Assembly (NCBI RefSeq): GCF_021513255.1
Contig: NZ_CP090977.1
Coordinates: 3,162,001 to 3,226,000 of the forward strand
Direction: 5' to 3'
DNA: 64,000 bases
DNA from: Planococcus sp. 107-1
Lineage (GTDB): Bacteria; Bacillota; Bacilli; Bacillales_A; Planococcaceae
Shown here: in pieces, positions 42,178 to 50,578 of the stretch
Position numbering within the stretch: position 1 is the stretch's first letter
How the letters are laid out: every line of letters begins with the position of its first letter
The notes under the pieces: model-generated
Database searches by the model: none
What the model saw: only the letters and a program-made list of their open reading frames with translations
What the model was told of the DNA's origin: nothing
Translations under genes and position numbers: made by a program

Positions 42178-42681
42178 TTACTTCAATTGACTCAATTGCT
42201 TTATTTCAAGAGGCCAATAGCTAAAGTCTAATCCAACGTCTACTAAGGTCTTTAGATTTTCTTTTGTAATTTTAAAGGTTGTTTTACTTGGTGAAATGGG
42301 AACTGCCAATAGAACTTCACACCTGCAATTATATATTTCTTTTACATTAATAATTTGTCTTTCAGTTATGTTCATTTCAGTTAAGTACCATTTTAGTTTT
42401 TCAAATAATTTTTTAATTGCTGCATCGTGACTGTCGTTTAAGCCCTCAATTTCTTCTTTTTCCAAATAAAAAGAATGAGCCCAAAATGCATAAGAAGCTT
42501 TTCCGTATTGGCTGAAGAAGTTCGGTTCTCCTCTGTCGAAATGAAAAGTGGCTGAAGTATTCAGGAGCTCATTAATGTCTTGATGGTTGAAAACTTTGAC
42601 ATCTTTATCAGGTTCAGGATCTATAAAGGATTTTGGTTCAGAAAAAAAACAGAGACTTAAAATAAAATGCTGTAAATCCAA
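42178..42681 (-). CDS. Hypothetical soluble protein of the AT-rich island
   Basis: The 167-residue product has no signal peptide or membrane helix. It contains ATFHFDRGEPNFFSQYGKAS and a helical, Lys-rich middle (AAIKKLFEKLKWYLTEMN), and ends FSYWPLEIKQLSQLK. Start is TTG at 42681 after AGGAGGAA. It directly follows a secreted-protein gene and is probably cotranscribed; it could be its partner or immunity factor, but that is only inference. Base composition is more AT-rich than neighbouring genes. No family recognised. Confidence 0.6.
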   Translation of the reverse strand: MDLQHFILSLCFFSEPKSFIDPEPDKDVKVFNHQDINELLNTSATFHFDRGEPNFFSQYGKASYAFWAHSFYLEKEEIEGLNDSHDAAIKKLFEKLKWYLTEMNITERQIINVKEIYNCRCEVLLAVPISPSKTTFKITKENLKTLVDVGLDFSYWPLEIKQLSQLK

Positions 42682-42691
42682 GAAATTCCTC

Positions 42692-43105
42692 CTATCTAAC
42701 GAAGTAATGAGTAAATTCCACGATGGCTTTTGTTGTTATCCGTACGATAACAACTTGGCCCGTTTTTGTTACCTTATACAAATCAAATTTCGAGTCATAT
42801 CCGTACTCGTCCTTTATACGATGCGCCGTACTTCCTGTTCGCGAAATATCAGAGGTAGTCATTCTTTTGATTCCTCCACAGGCTTGGATACTTACGTCTC
42901 CATCTTCAACTACAGTGAGTTCAATTCCTTCAACTGTTTTTTCTGAAATTGGTTCATAAATGGCTGAATCCCCTTCAGAGTGATTGTTAGATATAGAATA
43001 TAAATCACAGGTAGGAAATGCTGCCGAAACTTGATTCATATTTGTGAACGAAAGAGTAACAAGCAACAAAGATAAGGTCAAAAAAACCGTTACAAATTTT
43101 TTCAT
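42692..43105 (-). CDS. Secreted protein of unknown function
   Basis: The 137-residue precursor has a clear signal peptide (MKKFVTVFLTLSLLLVTLSF at its start) with a likely cut after NQVSA. The mature part of about 109 residues has two Cys (in FPTCDLY and IQACGGI) that could form a disulfide, and is beta-rich near the end (YDSKFDLYKVTKTGQVVIVR). AGGAGGAG precedes the ATG. It is the first gene of a two-gene operon flanked by two palindromic repeats. Function unknown. Confidence 0.65.
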   Translation of the reverse strand: MKKFVTVFLTLSLLLVTLSFTNMNQVSAAFPTCDLYSISNNHSEGDSAIYEPISEKTVEGIELTVVEDGDVSIQACGGIKRMTTSDISRTGSTAHRIKDEYGYDSKFDLYKVTKTGQVVIVRITTKAIVEFTHYFVR

Positions 43106-43273
43106 AACGGACTCCTCCTAATCAGGGATTATTGAAAAAATACAAAAATATACAAAAATTCTTTTTACTACAACAACCTCCTACATTTTGTATTTTAAAT
43201 ATATTTTTAATAAAAGTAAAAAAGTTTTTTGAATATATAAAAAACTTAAAAATTATTATTAAAATTTAGATTT

Positions 43274-43305
43274 GAATGTAACATAATCCTAATTAAGTTA
43301 CATTC
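43274..43305. repeat. 32-bp palindromic repeat, copy 2
   Basis: The arms GAATGTAAC and GTTACATTC and the 14-nt spacing are identical to copy 1 at 42062-42093; the spacers share AATTAA next to the right arm. The copies are 1.2 kb apart. Confidence 0.65.
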
Positions 43306-43426
43306 AGAATCCTGATTCCATTGACTTCAGCAAAAAAACGAGCGAAACTGAAATTGCGAGAAAAAAGATACATTCAGATCGTTGATTCTCCTGCGTTCGC
43401 TTTTCCTTGGCGGCGCTCTTTATTTA

Positions 43427-43463
43427 AAAAAATCCCGATGGAAAATTTCCGTCGGTATTTTTT
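43427..43463. terminator. Terminator downstream of the small membrane gene
   Basis: An imperfect inverted repeat, AAAAATCCCGATGGAAA against TTTCCGTCGGTATTTTT, lies 9 bp past the stop at 43472. Confidence 0.6.
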
Positions 43464-43471
43464 AAGACTTC

Positions 43472-43693
43472 CTATTTTTCATTTTTCTTTGCTAATTCGC
43501 GAATGGTATTTAAATTAAGCGTCCAAATCACGCTAATGATTATGTAATAAATTGCAATGACTGATAGATTATCTGTTAGGTTCATCCCAATCGGTTTTTC
43601 TGAAACGAAGTGTCCCCAAAGGATTCCAATTACCAGTAGCGATATAGGCGTGATAATATGTGCCATCGTATACATTAGTTTATCTAGTCTCAA
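43472..43693 (-). CDS. Small two-helix membrane protein beside the bacteriocin-like gene
   Basis: The 73-residue product has two helices (HIITPISLLVIGILWGHFV and NLSVIAIYYIIISVIWTLNL) and a charged end, IRELAKKNEK. Start is TTG at 43693 with GAGGTG upstream. It follows the secreted bacteriocin-like gene by 34 bp in the same direction. Size and position are like those of bacteriocin immunity proteins, but no family is recognised, so an immunity role is only inference. Confidence 0.6.
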   Translation of the reverse strand: MRLDKLMYTMAHIITPISLLVIGILWGHFVSEKPIGMNLTDNLSVIAIYYIIISVIWTLNLNTIRELAKKNEK

Positions 43694-43727
43694 AATTTCA
43701 CCTCTTCCTGGAAGGAATTAGTATGGA

Positions 43728-44288
43728 TCAACCGTGTTTCCATGTGCATTTACCGCCATAATAAATAAGTGTACCAGCTATTCCAACAGCATTTGTACCT
43801 ACTGCGAACTTAACGAGTAGTTTTGCAGCCTCCTTATAGGCTTTCTTTTCTAAGTATGCCCATAACCCACCTTCAAGCGCAGCTGTGACAAGCGCTACAC
43901 CAAAATGGTCCTTAATAGCACCTACCATACAGTCTTTCCAAGGTTGATTGGCAGCCAGTGTAATGGCTCCGGGTTGAACTTGCCAGACTTGGGCATCGAC
44001 AGTTAACATTTTGATTTCATCTTTCACTTCTTTTCCAAATTCATTTTCGATCTTCTCGAAATCAAAGGTTCTTTCGCCATTTTCAATAATTAGAGCTTCT
44101 TCCATCAAAAATTCTAGTTGAGCTGCAAGTTCTTCAATTTGACGTTCTTCCTCAACAGTAAATTCTTCAGAAGAAGTGGCTACTTGGGCGTTGGCCTGAA
44201 TTTGCAACGGTGAAATGGATGCTAGAAAAACAGAGAAAATTAGTGTGTACAATCCAACTGATTTTACTGTCTTGTTCTTTAAAAACAT
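43728..44288 (-). CDS. Secreted precursor with a bacteriocin-like C-terminal domain
   Basis: The 186-residue precursor has a signal peptide (cut likely after QANA, residue 34), an acidic helical pro-region (EEERQIEELAAQLEFLMEEA), and a hydrophobic C-terminal domain of about 70 residues. That domain runs from WKDCMVGAIKDHFGVALVTA through GGLWAYLEKKAYKEAAKLLV to GTLIYYGGKCTWKHG. Its two Cys (120 and 181) bracket amphipathic, Lys- and Gly-containing helices. This architecture (signal, acidic pro-part, cationic amphipathic end) recalls membrane-active bacteriocins or SdpC-like toxins. I do not recognise the exact family; function is inference. AAGGGA precedes the ATG; an IS element lies 137 bp upstream. 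Confidence 0.65.
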   Translation of the reverse strand: MFLKNKTVKSVGLYTLIFSVFLASISPLQIQANAQVATSSEEFTVEEERQIEELAAQLEFLMEEALIIENGERTFDFEKIENEFGKEVKDEIKMLTVDAQVWQVQPGAITLAANQPWKDCMVGAIKDHFGVALVTAALEGGLWAYLEKKAYKEAAKLLVKFAVGTNAVGIAGTLIYYGGKCTWKHG

Positions 44289-44416
44289 TTGAAAAATCCC
44301 TTTTTTTGGAAACTTTTACTTAAACAAAGTAACATTTTTATGAAAAATACAACCTTTAACTCTATTTTTAAGGAGTCTTCCTATATCAGTCTTTTTTAAC
44401 TCTTTATCTTTAATAT

Positions 44417-44425
44417 GAATTATGT
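44417..44425. repeat. Target site duplication of the IS element, left copy
   Basis: GAATTATGT directly abuts the left inverted repeat and is repeated exactly at 45827-45835. Confidence 0.9.
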
Positions 44426-45826
44426 CACTAGTGTTGCATTAATTGATTTTGAAGATTAGGAATTCATAAAACATTCAAAAACCGATGAAAACCAAAAGAA
44501 AAAGTCCTTTATAATGGAAAGGTCAGGTAGTTCCTGTCCAAATCCAATAAAAAGGACTCACGCATGGACAAGAATACACGAAAAACTTCATTTGGTAAAT
44601 GGCTTCACGCCATTAATTTTGAGAAATTCAACGAAAACGTGAAAATTCACGGGCAAGACCGGTACACGAAAAAACTGACGACACAGGCGTATACGCTGCT
44701 GATGCTGCACGCGCAATTGACCGAGGCGGATAGTCTTCATGCGCTTGAAGCAGCGTTAACGAACGCCGATTTTCAGCGGGCGGTTGGCGTGAAGTCCATC
44801 AGTGTGTCGCAGCTTTCCCGTAAAAACAACAAGTTGGATCCAGCGATTCTGTCGAATCTTTTCCAGCAGCTGGTCAGCCAGATTGCCGCGCAAAAGCGAG
44901 CGCCGAAAAAGGGCATGTTGTTAAAAATCATTGATTCCACGACACTTCCTTTGAATGTGAACCATTTCAACTGGGCGGAATTCCGAAAAACCAAAGCGGG
45001 GATCAAACTGCATCTGCGACTGGTTTACGATGAATACGGAACGCATTATCCGGACAAAGAAGTCATGACCCATGCCAAGGAATCCGATCGCAATCAGCTG
45101 GAAGTGCTGGTGGACGACAAGGAAGCCATGTATGTTTTTGACCGCGGCTATATCGACTATGAACGCTTTGATACCTTCACAGATGACGGCATCTTTTTCG
45201 TTTCCCGATTGAAAAACAAAGCCGTCATCCATTCAGTCGAAACATTTGAACTTCCGGAAGAAAGCGATGCTGTTTCCGATTCGATGGCATTCGTGGGAAA
45301 CGCCACCAATTGTACAGAAAATGTCTTCCGAATTATCGTTCTCCCAGATGGAAAAGGCGATGTGTTGCGTCTGATCACCAACCGCTTCGATATTTCCGTA
45401 GAGGAAATCAGTGATATTTACCGGAACCGTTGGGCCATCGAACTGTTCTTCAAATGGCTTAAGCAGCACGTGAAAATCAAGCATTTTTATGGTCAAAGCG
45501 AAAACGCCGTGAAAAACCAGGTGTACCTTGCTTTGATTGCCTACTGCTTGAACGTGCTTGTTCAAATGGACACGAACAGTAGAGTGTCGATCTTACGAAT
45601 TTCGCGTGTACTGGTCGCCAACCTTTGGAAAAATCCCCAGTACTGGCTTCGGAAAATCGGAAGTGAAAAGGTTCCGTAACAAGCTGTTCTGTCATTGTCG
45701 CCTCTGCCGAAATGTATAAATTTACCAAATGGACAGTGCTACCTTTATTCGGGTGCTTCCCTTTTTGGCAAAAATAATTGAAACGTTGTGACTGAATATT
45801 TCGTCATTATTTATGCAACACTAGTG
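44426..45826. mobile_element. IS4-family insertion sequence, complete (1401 bp)
   Basis: The ends are perfect 14-bp inverted repeats, CACTAGTGTTGCAT at 44426-44439 and its complement at 45813-45826, flanked by an exact 9-bp duplication, GAATTATGT, at 44417-44425 and 45827-45835. It encodes one intact DDE transposase. Intact ends, duplication and reading frame indicate a recent insertion that may still be mobile. It landed between the bacteriocin-like gene and a minus-strand membrane gene. Confidence 0.93.
44564..45679 (+). CDS. IS4 family transposase
   Basis: The 371-residue protein has an N-terminal DUF4372-type domain (TSFGKWLHAINFEKFNENVK). The catalytic DDE core has the first Asp in KIIDSTTLPLN, the second in YVFDRGYIDYERFD, and the Glu in YRNRWAIELFFKWLKQHVKI, which also fits the Y-(2)-R-(3)-E-(6)-K signature of IS4 elements. 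It resembles the IS4Bsu1 group. AAAAAGGACTC precedes the ATG. The frame is intact, so the enzyme is likely active. Confidence 0.95.
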   Translation: MDKNTRKTSFGKWLHAINFEKFNENVKIHGQDRYTKKLTTQAYTLLMLHAQLTEADSLHALEAALTNADFQRAVGVKSISVSQLSRKNNKLDPAILSNLFQQLVSQIAAQKRAPKKGMLLKIIDSTTLPLNVNHFNWAEFRKTKAGIKLHLRLVYDEYGTHYPDKEVMTHAKESDRNQLEVLVDDKEAMYVFDRGYIDYERFDTFTDDGIFFVSRLKNKAVIHSVETFELPEESDAVSDSMAFVGNATNCTENVFRIIVLPDGKGDVLRLITNRFDISVEEISDIYRNRWAIELFFKWLKQHVKIKHFYGQSENAVKNQVYLALIAYCLNVLVQMDTNSRVSILRISRVLVANLWKNPQYWLRKIGSEKVP

Positions 45827-45835
45827 GAATTATGT
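45827..45835. repeat. Target site duplication of the IS element, right copy
   Basis: GAATTATGT directly follows the right inverted repeat and matches 44417-44425 exactly. Confidence 0.9.
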
Positions 45836-45920
45836 GAAGAGAAACTAATGATTTTGTGTTTATTCGTAAATCAATTTAAAATGCGCCGAGTAGCCGGGGC
45901 TTTCCGAACCTATTATCTCT

Positions 45921-46409
45921 CTATTCAACTCCAAATCCTTCGTAAGGCTCGCTTAAAACCACTTTTCCATTCGCCGGGTTCACCAACAAATAAATTTGTT
46001 CGCGTTCTGGTGATTGCCCGGTGAAAAAGTAGGCACTGTCCGCTTCAAAAGGATTCCAGGAGTTGACGGGCAGCGTCGGAACCGTCGTCGCCTCCACTTG
46101 TTCCAGCTGATAGCGACCTGCCGCTTTATATTGAGCCTCCTGTTGTGTGAGTGCCGGGAGGGCCAAGTAAATGGCCAGTGCCAGTATTAGCAGGAAGCCA
46201 GCATAAGTTATATACCGCTTCTGCGGTATCAAATATTTGAAAATAAGCACATGCAGCACAATTAGGACAATCGGCAAACTTAAATTCATTACGTTACGGT
46301 AGAGTTGGTCATTGAGAATGATCAAAGCTATGAGCATTCCACCTGATAGGAGAACTCCTCCTTTGTAACTTCCTAACCCTTCCCTTACCTCATCCTTTTC
46401 CCTGTCCAT
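45921..46409 (-). CDS. Membrane protein with a short extracytoplasmic tail
   Basis: The 162-residue protein starts MDREKDEVREGLGSYKGGVL and has three helices (VLLSGGMLIALIILN, LSLPIVLIVLHVLIFKYL, ITYAGFLLILALAIYLALPA), then a soluble tail of about 75 residues (TQQEAQYKAAGRYQLEQVEA). No family is recognised. The ATG at 46409 follows GGGAGG; a longer frame exists but has no ribosome site. It lies 31 bp after the P1 peptidase gene and may share its transcript. Confidence 0.6.
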   Translation of the reverse strand: MDREKDEVREGLGSYKGGVLLSGGMLIALIILNDQLYRNVMNLSLPIVLIVLHVLIFKYLIPQKRYITYAGFLLILALAIYLALPALTQQEAQYKAAGRYQLEQVEATTVPTLPVNSWNPFEADSAYFFTGQSPEREQIYLLVNPANGKVVLSEPYEGFGVE

Positions 46410-46440
46410 CTTTTTCCTCCCGTTACATTGGCTCCTCTTG

Positions 46441-47505
46441 TTAAATAAGTGAAATGCCGAATTCGTCAATCAAATCTTTAAAAGCCGGCCGATGGTTTCC
46501 ATCCCGTCCAATTACCGCTTCTGCTGTCACGATTGAATTCAACACAGCTTCTTCTGTCGCTTCGCCTACTGCCCGAAAAGCGATATCCATTTCTTCCTCA
46601 TGGATTTGCTTAATTTCCAAAAGCTGCGAAGGTTTCTCATGCGGAATTTTCGTCGCTGTCGAAAAGCCGATGGCGATTTCGCCGCTGCCGTTCGTAATGA
46701 TTGAACCGGTTCGCGACAAGCCGGCCACTGAACGTTTGAGAACCCGGTTCAGTTGCCGTTCCGATACCGGGAGATCGGTCGCCACGATAATCATAATGGA
46801 GCCTTTGTCTTCTTCCTTATGGGAATCAAGCATCGCTTTTTTCATTTCTTCGCCTACCGCTTTGCCTTTGACCAACAGATCGCTTAAAATACCGAAGTTC
46901 GATAGCACCAAAACACCGATTGTGTAATTTCCGTTCGCCAATTCCATGAGGCGCGAAGCGGAACCGATGCCGCCTTTCAGCGAATAGCAAAGCATCCCTC
47001 TTCCTGCCCCAACCGCCCCTTCTTCAAATTCAGCTGACGTCTTTTCCAGCGCTTCGCGTACATGTTCCGGCTTTACGTGTTTCGCCCGGATGTCATTTAA
47101 GAACATATCGTTGCATTCCCCGATTACCGGATTGACCGTTCCTGTGGTCCGTCCAATTTCCGGATTTTGCTCCATCATGTAATCGATTAACGTATCGGCT
47201 GCCACTCCGATGCCTAAGGTGTTCGTTAACAAAATCGGGGTCTCCAATGTACCGAGTTCGGCCATCTGGATTGCGCCCATCGTTTTTCCAAAACCGTTGA
47301 TCACATGGCTCGAAGCAATCAGTTTTTCTTTAAAAAGATTTCCGGGATGCGGCACGATGGCTGTAACTCCCGTCTGCATATTTGCACCGCTGAGCGTCAC
47401 ATGCCCGACTGTAACACCTTCTACATCGGTGATCGCATTTCGCGCTCCTGTTTTGAGGCGGCCGATTTCTACACCGTAATCGCGGATTCTTTTTTGATTA
47501 AACAT
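46441..47505 (-). CDS. P1 family peptidase (DmpA-like aminopeptidase)
   Basis: The 354-residue protein follows the DmpA/P1 family: NAITDVEGVTVGHVTLSG at the start, NTLGIGVAADTL near residue 95, VGAGRGMLCYSLKGGIGSAS near 165, and EDKGSIMIIVATDLPVSE near 232. In relatives the chain cuts itself just before a Ser that becomes the nucleophile; here that would be between Gly235 and Ser236. Members release N-terminal amino acids from peptides or amides. GAGGGAATGAG precedes the ATG. Length is normal for the family. Confidence 0.88.
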   Translation of the reverse strand: MFNQKRIRDYGVEIGRLKTGARNAITDVEGVTVGHVTLSGANMQTGVTAIVPHPGNLFKEKLIASSHVINGFGKTMGAIQMAELGTLETPILLTNTLGIGVAADTLIDYMMEQNPEIGRTTGTVNPVIGECNDMFLNDIRAKHVKPEHVREALEKTSAEFEEGAVGAGRGMLCYSLKGGIGSASRLMELANGNYTIGVLVLSNFGILSDLLVKGKAVGEEMKKAMLDSHKEEDKGSIMIIVATDLPVSERQLNRVLKRSVAGLSRTGSIITNGSGEIAIGFSTATKIPHEKPSQLLEIKQIHEEEMDIAFRAVGEATEEAVLNSIVTAEAVIGRDGNHRPAFKDLIDEFGISLI

Positions 47506-47555
47506 CTCATTCCCTCTTTTCTTGTTTCAGATTTCCCTCTCTATCTGTGCAATAT

Positions 47556-48389
47556 TTATTGATAATTTTGTTCATCTGGAATCGTATAGAGCAGAACCTC
47601 ATTTTTAGAGTGGCAGACTGAAAGGAACTGACCACTTTCTTGTGGCCCCAGCCCCCTAAGCTGGCCTTGCCCCTTGCCAATTGACTGGATTTGCGTGTTG
47701 CCGATTTCCCACCTGTATAATACTTCTTCTGAACCTGCTCCTTTAACGAAATAAGCTATATTTCCTCTGACAGAAATAGCAGTTGAGCTATGCAAACCTT
47801 CCGGCACCTCATAAGATGTGAAGTTTCCAGCATCAACTTGGACCAAAGGGAACTCGGTGTAAGGAAATAACCAAATGGCGGCTCCTTTCCCTTTCACTAA
47901 TCCGTAGCAATCGCTAATAAATGGAGCTTCCGGCAAATCTGAATGGTAGCTGAAAACTGAGTTCCCCTCAAAATCAAATAGCACAAGCCCTTCAGTCGAA
48001 GGCCCTTCTTCTTTAAAAATACCTTCATCAAAATAACTGATCCATATCCCTTCTGCCCCAATAACTGCATCGGCAATGCCATCACCCACGTTAAAGGAAG
48101 AGTAAATACTGCCATCTTTTTTCAGGATAAAAGCATTTTGCCTATCTGCATCATTTCTGGTATCGATTAGCAAAATTCTTTCTTTATCCACCCACCGGAC
48201 AGTAGGATAACTCATATTTACAGGAATTTCTGAAGAAGAGCCGTCCCAAAGTATAAATATTTTCTGCTTTCTTTTTACCAAAAGCACCAATCCATATTTG
48301 TCTTTCCAATCAGCGTCATATAGTCTATAAGAATTCAATACTGCTTCTTTTTCACTTAATAATACCTCTGTATGTAATATTGTATTCAA
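47556..48389 (-). CDS. Hypothetical beta-rich protein
   Basis: The 277-residue protein has no signal peptide and a strand-rich sequence with repeated elements of about 40 residues (for example YGLVLLVKRKQKIFILWDGS and TEGLVLFDFEGNSVFSYHSD), suggesting a small beta-propeller. Start is TTG at 48389 after GGGGGATCC. The stop follows a short linker before the P1 peptidase gene region. I do not recognise the family. Confidence 0.6.
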   Translation of the reverse strand: MNTILHTEVLLSEKEAVLNSYRLYDADWKDKYGLVLLVKRKQKIFILWDGSSSEIPVNMSYPTVRWVDKERILLIDTRNDADRQNAFILKKDGSIYSSFNVGDGIADAVIGAEGIWISYFDEGIFKEEGPSTEGLVLFDFEGNSVFSYHSDLPEAPFISDCYGLVKGKGAAIWLFPYTEFPLVQVDAGNFTSYEVPEGLHSSTAISVRGNIAYFVKGAGSEEVLYRWEIGNTQIQSIGKGQGQLRGLGPQESGQFLSVCHSKNEVLLYTIPDEQNYQ

Positions 48390-48564
48390 GCGGATCCCCC
48401 TATTATCTTAATTATAAATCTTCTCCCCTAAATATACGTAGTACGAGTGAAGATTGCCAGCACGTCTCAAAAACCATTGAATTTCTCCACCGATAAATTC
48501 AACTAAAAATGGAGAAAAAAGAAGCTAGGCCCATTGCTCAAAAGGAAAAGGACAGCATGAAAAA

Positions 48565-48592
48565 GAAGAAACCCCGGCCTTGCAGTTTCTTC
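48565..48592 (-). terminator. Terminator of the DHFR-like gene
   Basis: GAAGAAAC (48565-48572) pairs with GTTTCTTC (48585-48592), with TTTTT following on the minus strand. Confidence 0.6.
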
Positions 48593-48605
48593 TCTTTCCA
48601 CCGAA

Positions 48606-49148
48606 TTATTGGATTAACTTATAGTAAATTTCCACTTGCCGGCTGGTTTCAATGGTCCGGATTTTCTCTAAGTTGATTTCAAGCTCTTCCAACTGCTCAA
48701 AAAGCCGCAGCCCTTTTCCAAGAAGGATCGGCGCGATTGCGATTTGCAGTTCCTCGACAAGTCCGGCTTTCAGCGCTTGCCGGAAAACATCCGCACCGAG
48801 AATGAGCACATCTTTTTCTCCTGCTGCCGCTTTTGCCTGCTGGACTGCGCTTTCAATCCCATCGGAGACAAAGGTAAACTTTAATTGGCCGTTTTCTTTC
48901 GGGTGCGTTACCGGTGGATGATGGGTCATTACGAAGATTGGCACTTGAAACTCATAATTGTCTGCGTAGGCATCCGGTTCGCCTAAATCGAATGTCCGGC
49001 GACCAAGAATGACCGATCCCGTTCTTGCCATCATGTCATTGATTTCTTTGTTCGGTTCAAAGCTGGCATACAGTTTGTCCATTCCTCCGTTCCGGTCGTT
49101 CACAAAACCATCAAGCGACATGATCATTCCAAAACAGACTTTTGCCAT
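48606..49148 (-). CDS. Dihydrofolate reductase family protein (RibD C-terminal type)
   Basis: The 180-residue protein has the RibD C-terminal/DHFR-like fold: MIMSLDGFVNDRNGGMD at residues 8-24, GSVILGRRTFDLGEPDAYAD, then DVLILGADVFRQALKAGLVE and ELQIAIAPILLGKGLRLFEQ. These bind NADPH and a pterin- or pyrimidine-like substrate, although stand-alone members are mostly uncharacterised. AAGGAGG precedes the ATG. It is flanked by a terminator and transcribed alone. Confidence 0.85.
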   Translation of the reverse strand: MAKVCFGMIMSLDGFVNDRNGGMDKLYASFEPNKEINDMMARTGSVILGRRTFDLGEPDAYADNYEFQVPIFVMTHHPPVTHPKENGQLKFTFVSDGIESAVQQAKAAAGEKDVLILGADVFRQALKAGLVEELQIAIAPILLGKGLRLFEQLEELEINLEKIRTIETSRQVEIYYKLIQ

Positions 49149-49289
49149 CCTGCTTCCTCCTTAAATTTTATTAAATAAAAGATTATCGATCGCTGCTTTT
49201 AGAATTTTCTTTATTTTAATTCCTTTTCGTTTAAAATAATAGTTTAGTGGTTCTATTAGTTGGAATCATAGTTCAGAAAGGAGATCAAC

Positions 49290-50501
49290 ATGAAAATCAT
49301 TAAAGGTGCTTATAGTGACGCCAAAGTTTTTACAGATAATATCGATGAAGTGACGGTGTCTCAAATAGAAGGTTTTTTGAACGAGGAACTAACGAAGGAA
49401 GCAAATGTACGTATTATGCCGGATTGCCATGCTGGAAAAGGTGCGGTTATTGGTACAACCATGAAAGTGACTGACCGTGTCGTTCCGAATTTAGTAGGCG
49501 TAGATATTGGGTGTGGAATGCTTTGTGTAGAAATTAAAAAGGCCGATGTGGATTTTGCGAAACTGGATGCAGCTGTCCAGACGCTCGTTCCTTCCGGCCA
49601 ATCGATTCGACAAACCGCTCATGAATATATTAGCCACATCGACCTTGAGAAAGTGTTGGCCAACTTTTCAAAAGAAGCAGCCGCTCTTTCACTCGGCACG
49701 CTTGGCGGAGGCAATCATTTCATTGAAATGAACCAAACAGAAGATGGCCGCCTGTTTATGGTCATCCATAGCGGCAGCCGTCATTTAGGTGTACGCGTTG
49801 CGAATTACCACCAGAAAAAAGCCATTGAAAGCCTGACAAGCGATAAAGAAGGATTAAATGAAATGATTGCCCAGCTAAAAGCTGAAGGACGAGAGCGGGA
49901 AATTCAAGCCGCGATGAAATCTTATAAATCTGCGAAGCCGATCATTCCGAATGATCTTGCTTATCTACAGGGTTCCCTCATGGAAGATTATTTCAACGAT
50001 TTAAAGATTGCCCAGAGTTACGCCAAATGGAACCGGGCAGCGATGATGCAGGTGTTGTTGGAAGCGATGAATTTTGAAGAAGCTGGGCGCATCGATACCG
50101 TCCATAATTATATTGACTTGGACCATATGATTTTGCGAAAAGGCGCCATTTCAGCAAGAAAAGATGAACTTGTGCTGATTCCCATCAATATGCGCGATGG
50201 CTCCCTTCTTGCTAAAGGCAAAGGCAACGACGACTGGAACCAGTCCGGACCGCATGGCGCTGGCCGCATTCTGTCCCGGACGAAAGCCAAAGCGCTGCTG
50301 CAATTGGATGATTTCACCGATACGATGAAAGGCGTCTACACGACAAGCGTGAATCAGGACACCCTTGACGAGTCGCCATTCGCATACAAACCGATGAATG
50401 AAATTATCCAAAACACGCAAGAAACCATCGAGATCCAGTCCATTCTAAAACCTGTCTATAATTTCAAGGCAGCGGAATTCCAAGGCTGGAGAAGAAAATG
50501 A
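49290..50501 (+). CDS. rtcB: RtcB family RNA ligase
   Basis: The 403-residue protein carries the RtcB active-site blocks: MPDCHAGKGAVIG, VGVDIGCGM (Cys75, metal), GGGNHFIE, VIHSGSRHLG, and GPHGAGRILSR with the His that takes GMP (His322). RtcB joins RNA ends with 2',3'-cyclic phosphate to 5'-OH using GTP and Mn. No archease or rtcA gene is next to it. AAAGGAG precedes the ATG and a terminator follows. With Pnkp/Hen1 at 59-63 kb the window holds two RNA-sealing routes. Confidence 0.92.
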   Translation: MKIIKGAYSDAKVFTDNIDEVTVSQIEGFLNEELTKEANVRIMPDCHAGKGAVIGTTMKVTDRVVPNLVGVDIGCGMLCVEIKKADVDFAKLDAAVQTLVPSGQSIRQTAHEYISHIDLEKVLANFSKEAAALSLGTLGGGNHFIEMNQTEDGRLFMVIHSGSRHLGVRVANYHQKKAIESLTSDKEGLNEMIAQLKAEGREREIQAAMKSYKSAKPIIPNDLAYLQGSLMEDYFNDLKIAQSYAKWNRAAMMQVLLEAMNFEEAGRIDTVHNYIDLDHMILRKGAISARKDELVLIPINMRDGSLLAKGKGNDDWNQSGPHGAGRILSRTKAKALLQLDDFTDTMKGVYTTSVNQDTLDESPFAYKPMNEIIQNTQETIEIQSILKPVYNFKAAEFQGWRRK

Positions 50502-50545
50502 AAAAAGAACGGCTTAAGGAATAATCCTTTTAGCCGTTCTTTTTT
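50501..50545 (+). terminator. Terminator of rtcB
   Basis: AAAAAAGAACGGCT (50501-50514) and AGCCGTTCTTTTTT (50532-50545) are exact complements around a short inner stem. Confidence 0.85.
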
Positions 50546-50578
50546 AGAGAATGCTTTTATTTCTGTAAATGCAGGACT

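Larger units (their letters stand above)
43106..43471. other. AT-rich intergenic region with repeat and terminator
   Basis: These 366 bp are very AT-rich. They hold the promoter of the secreted protein gene, palindromic repeat copy 2 (43274-43305), and the terminator of the small membrane protein gene (43427-43463). No gene is supported; an open frame on the plus strand at 43321 has no ribosome site. Confidence 0.55.

Noticed and set aside
43321..43518. Plus-strand 65-codon frame in the AT-rich island
   Set aside because: It has no ribosome site, overlaps a terminator and the 3' end of a better supported gene, and its composition is not protein-like.
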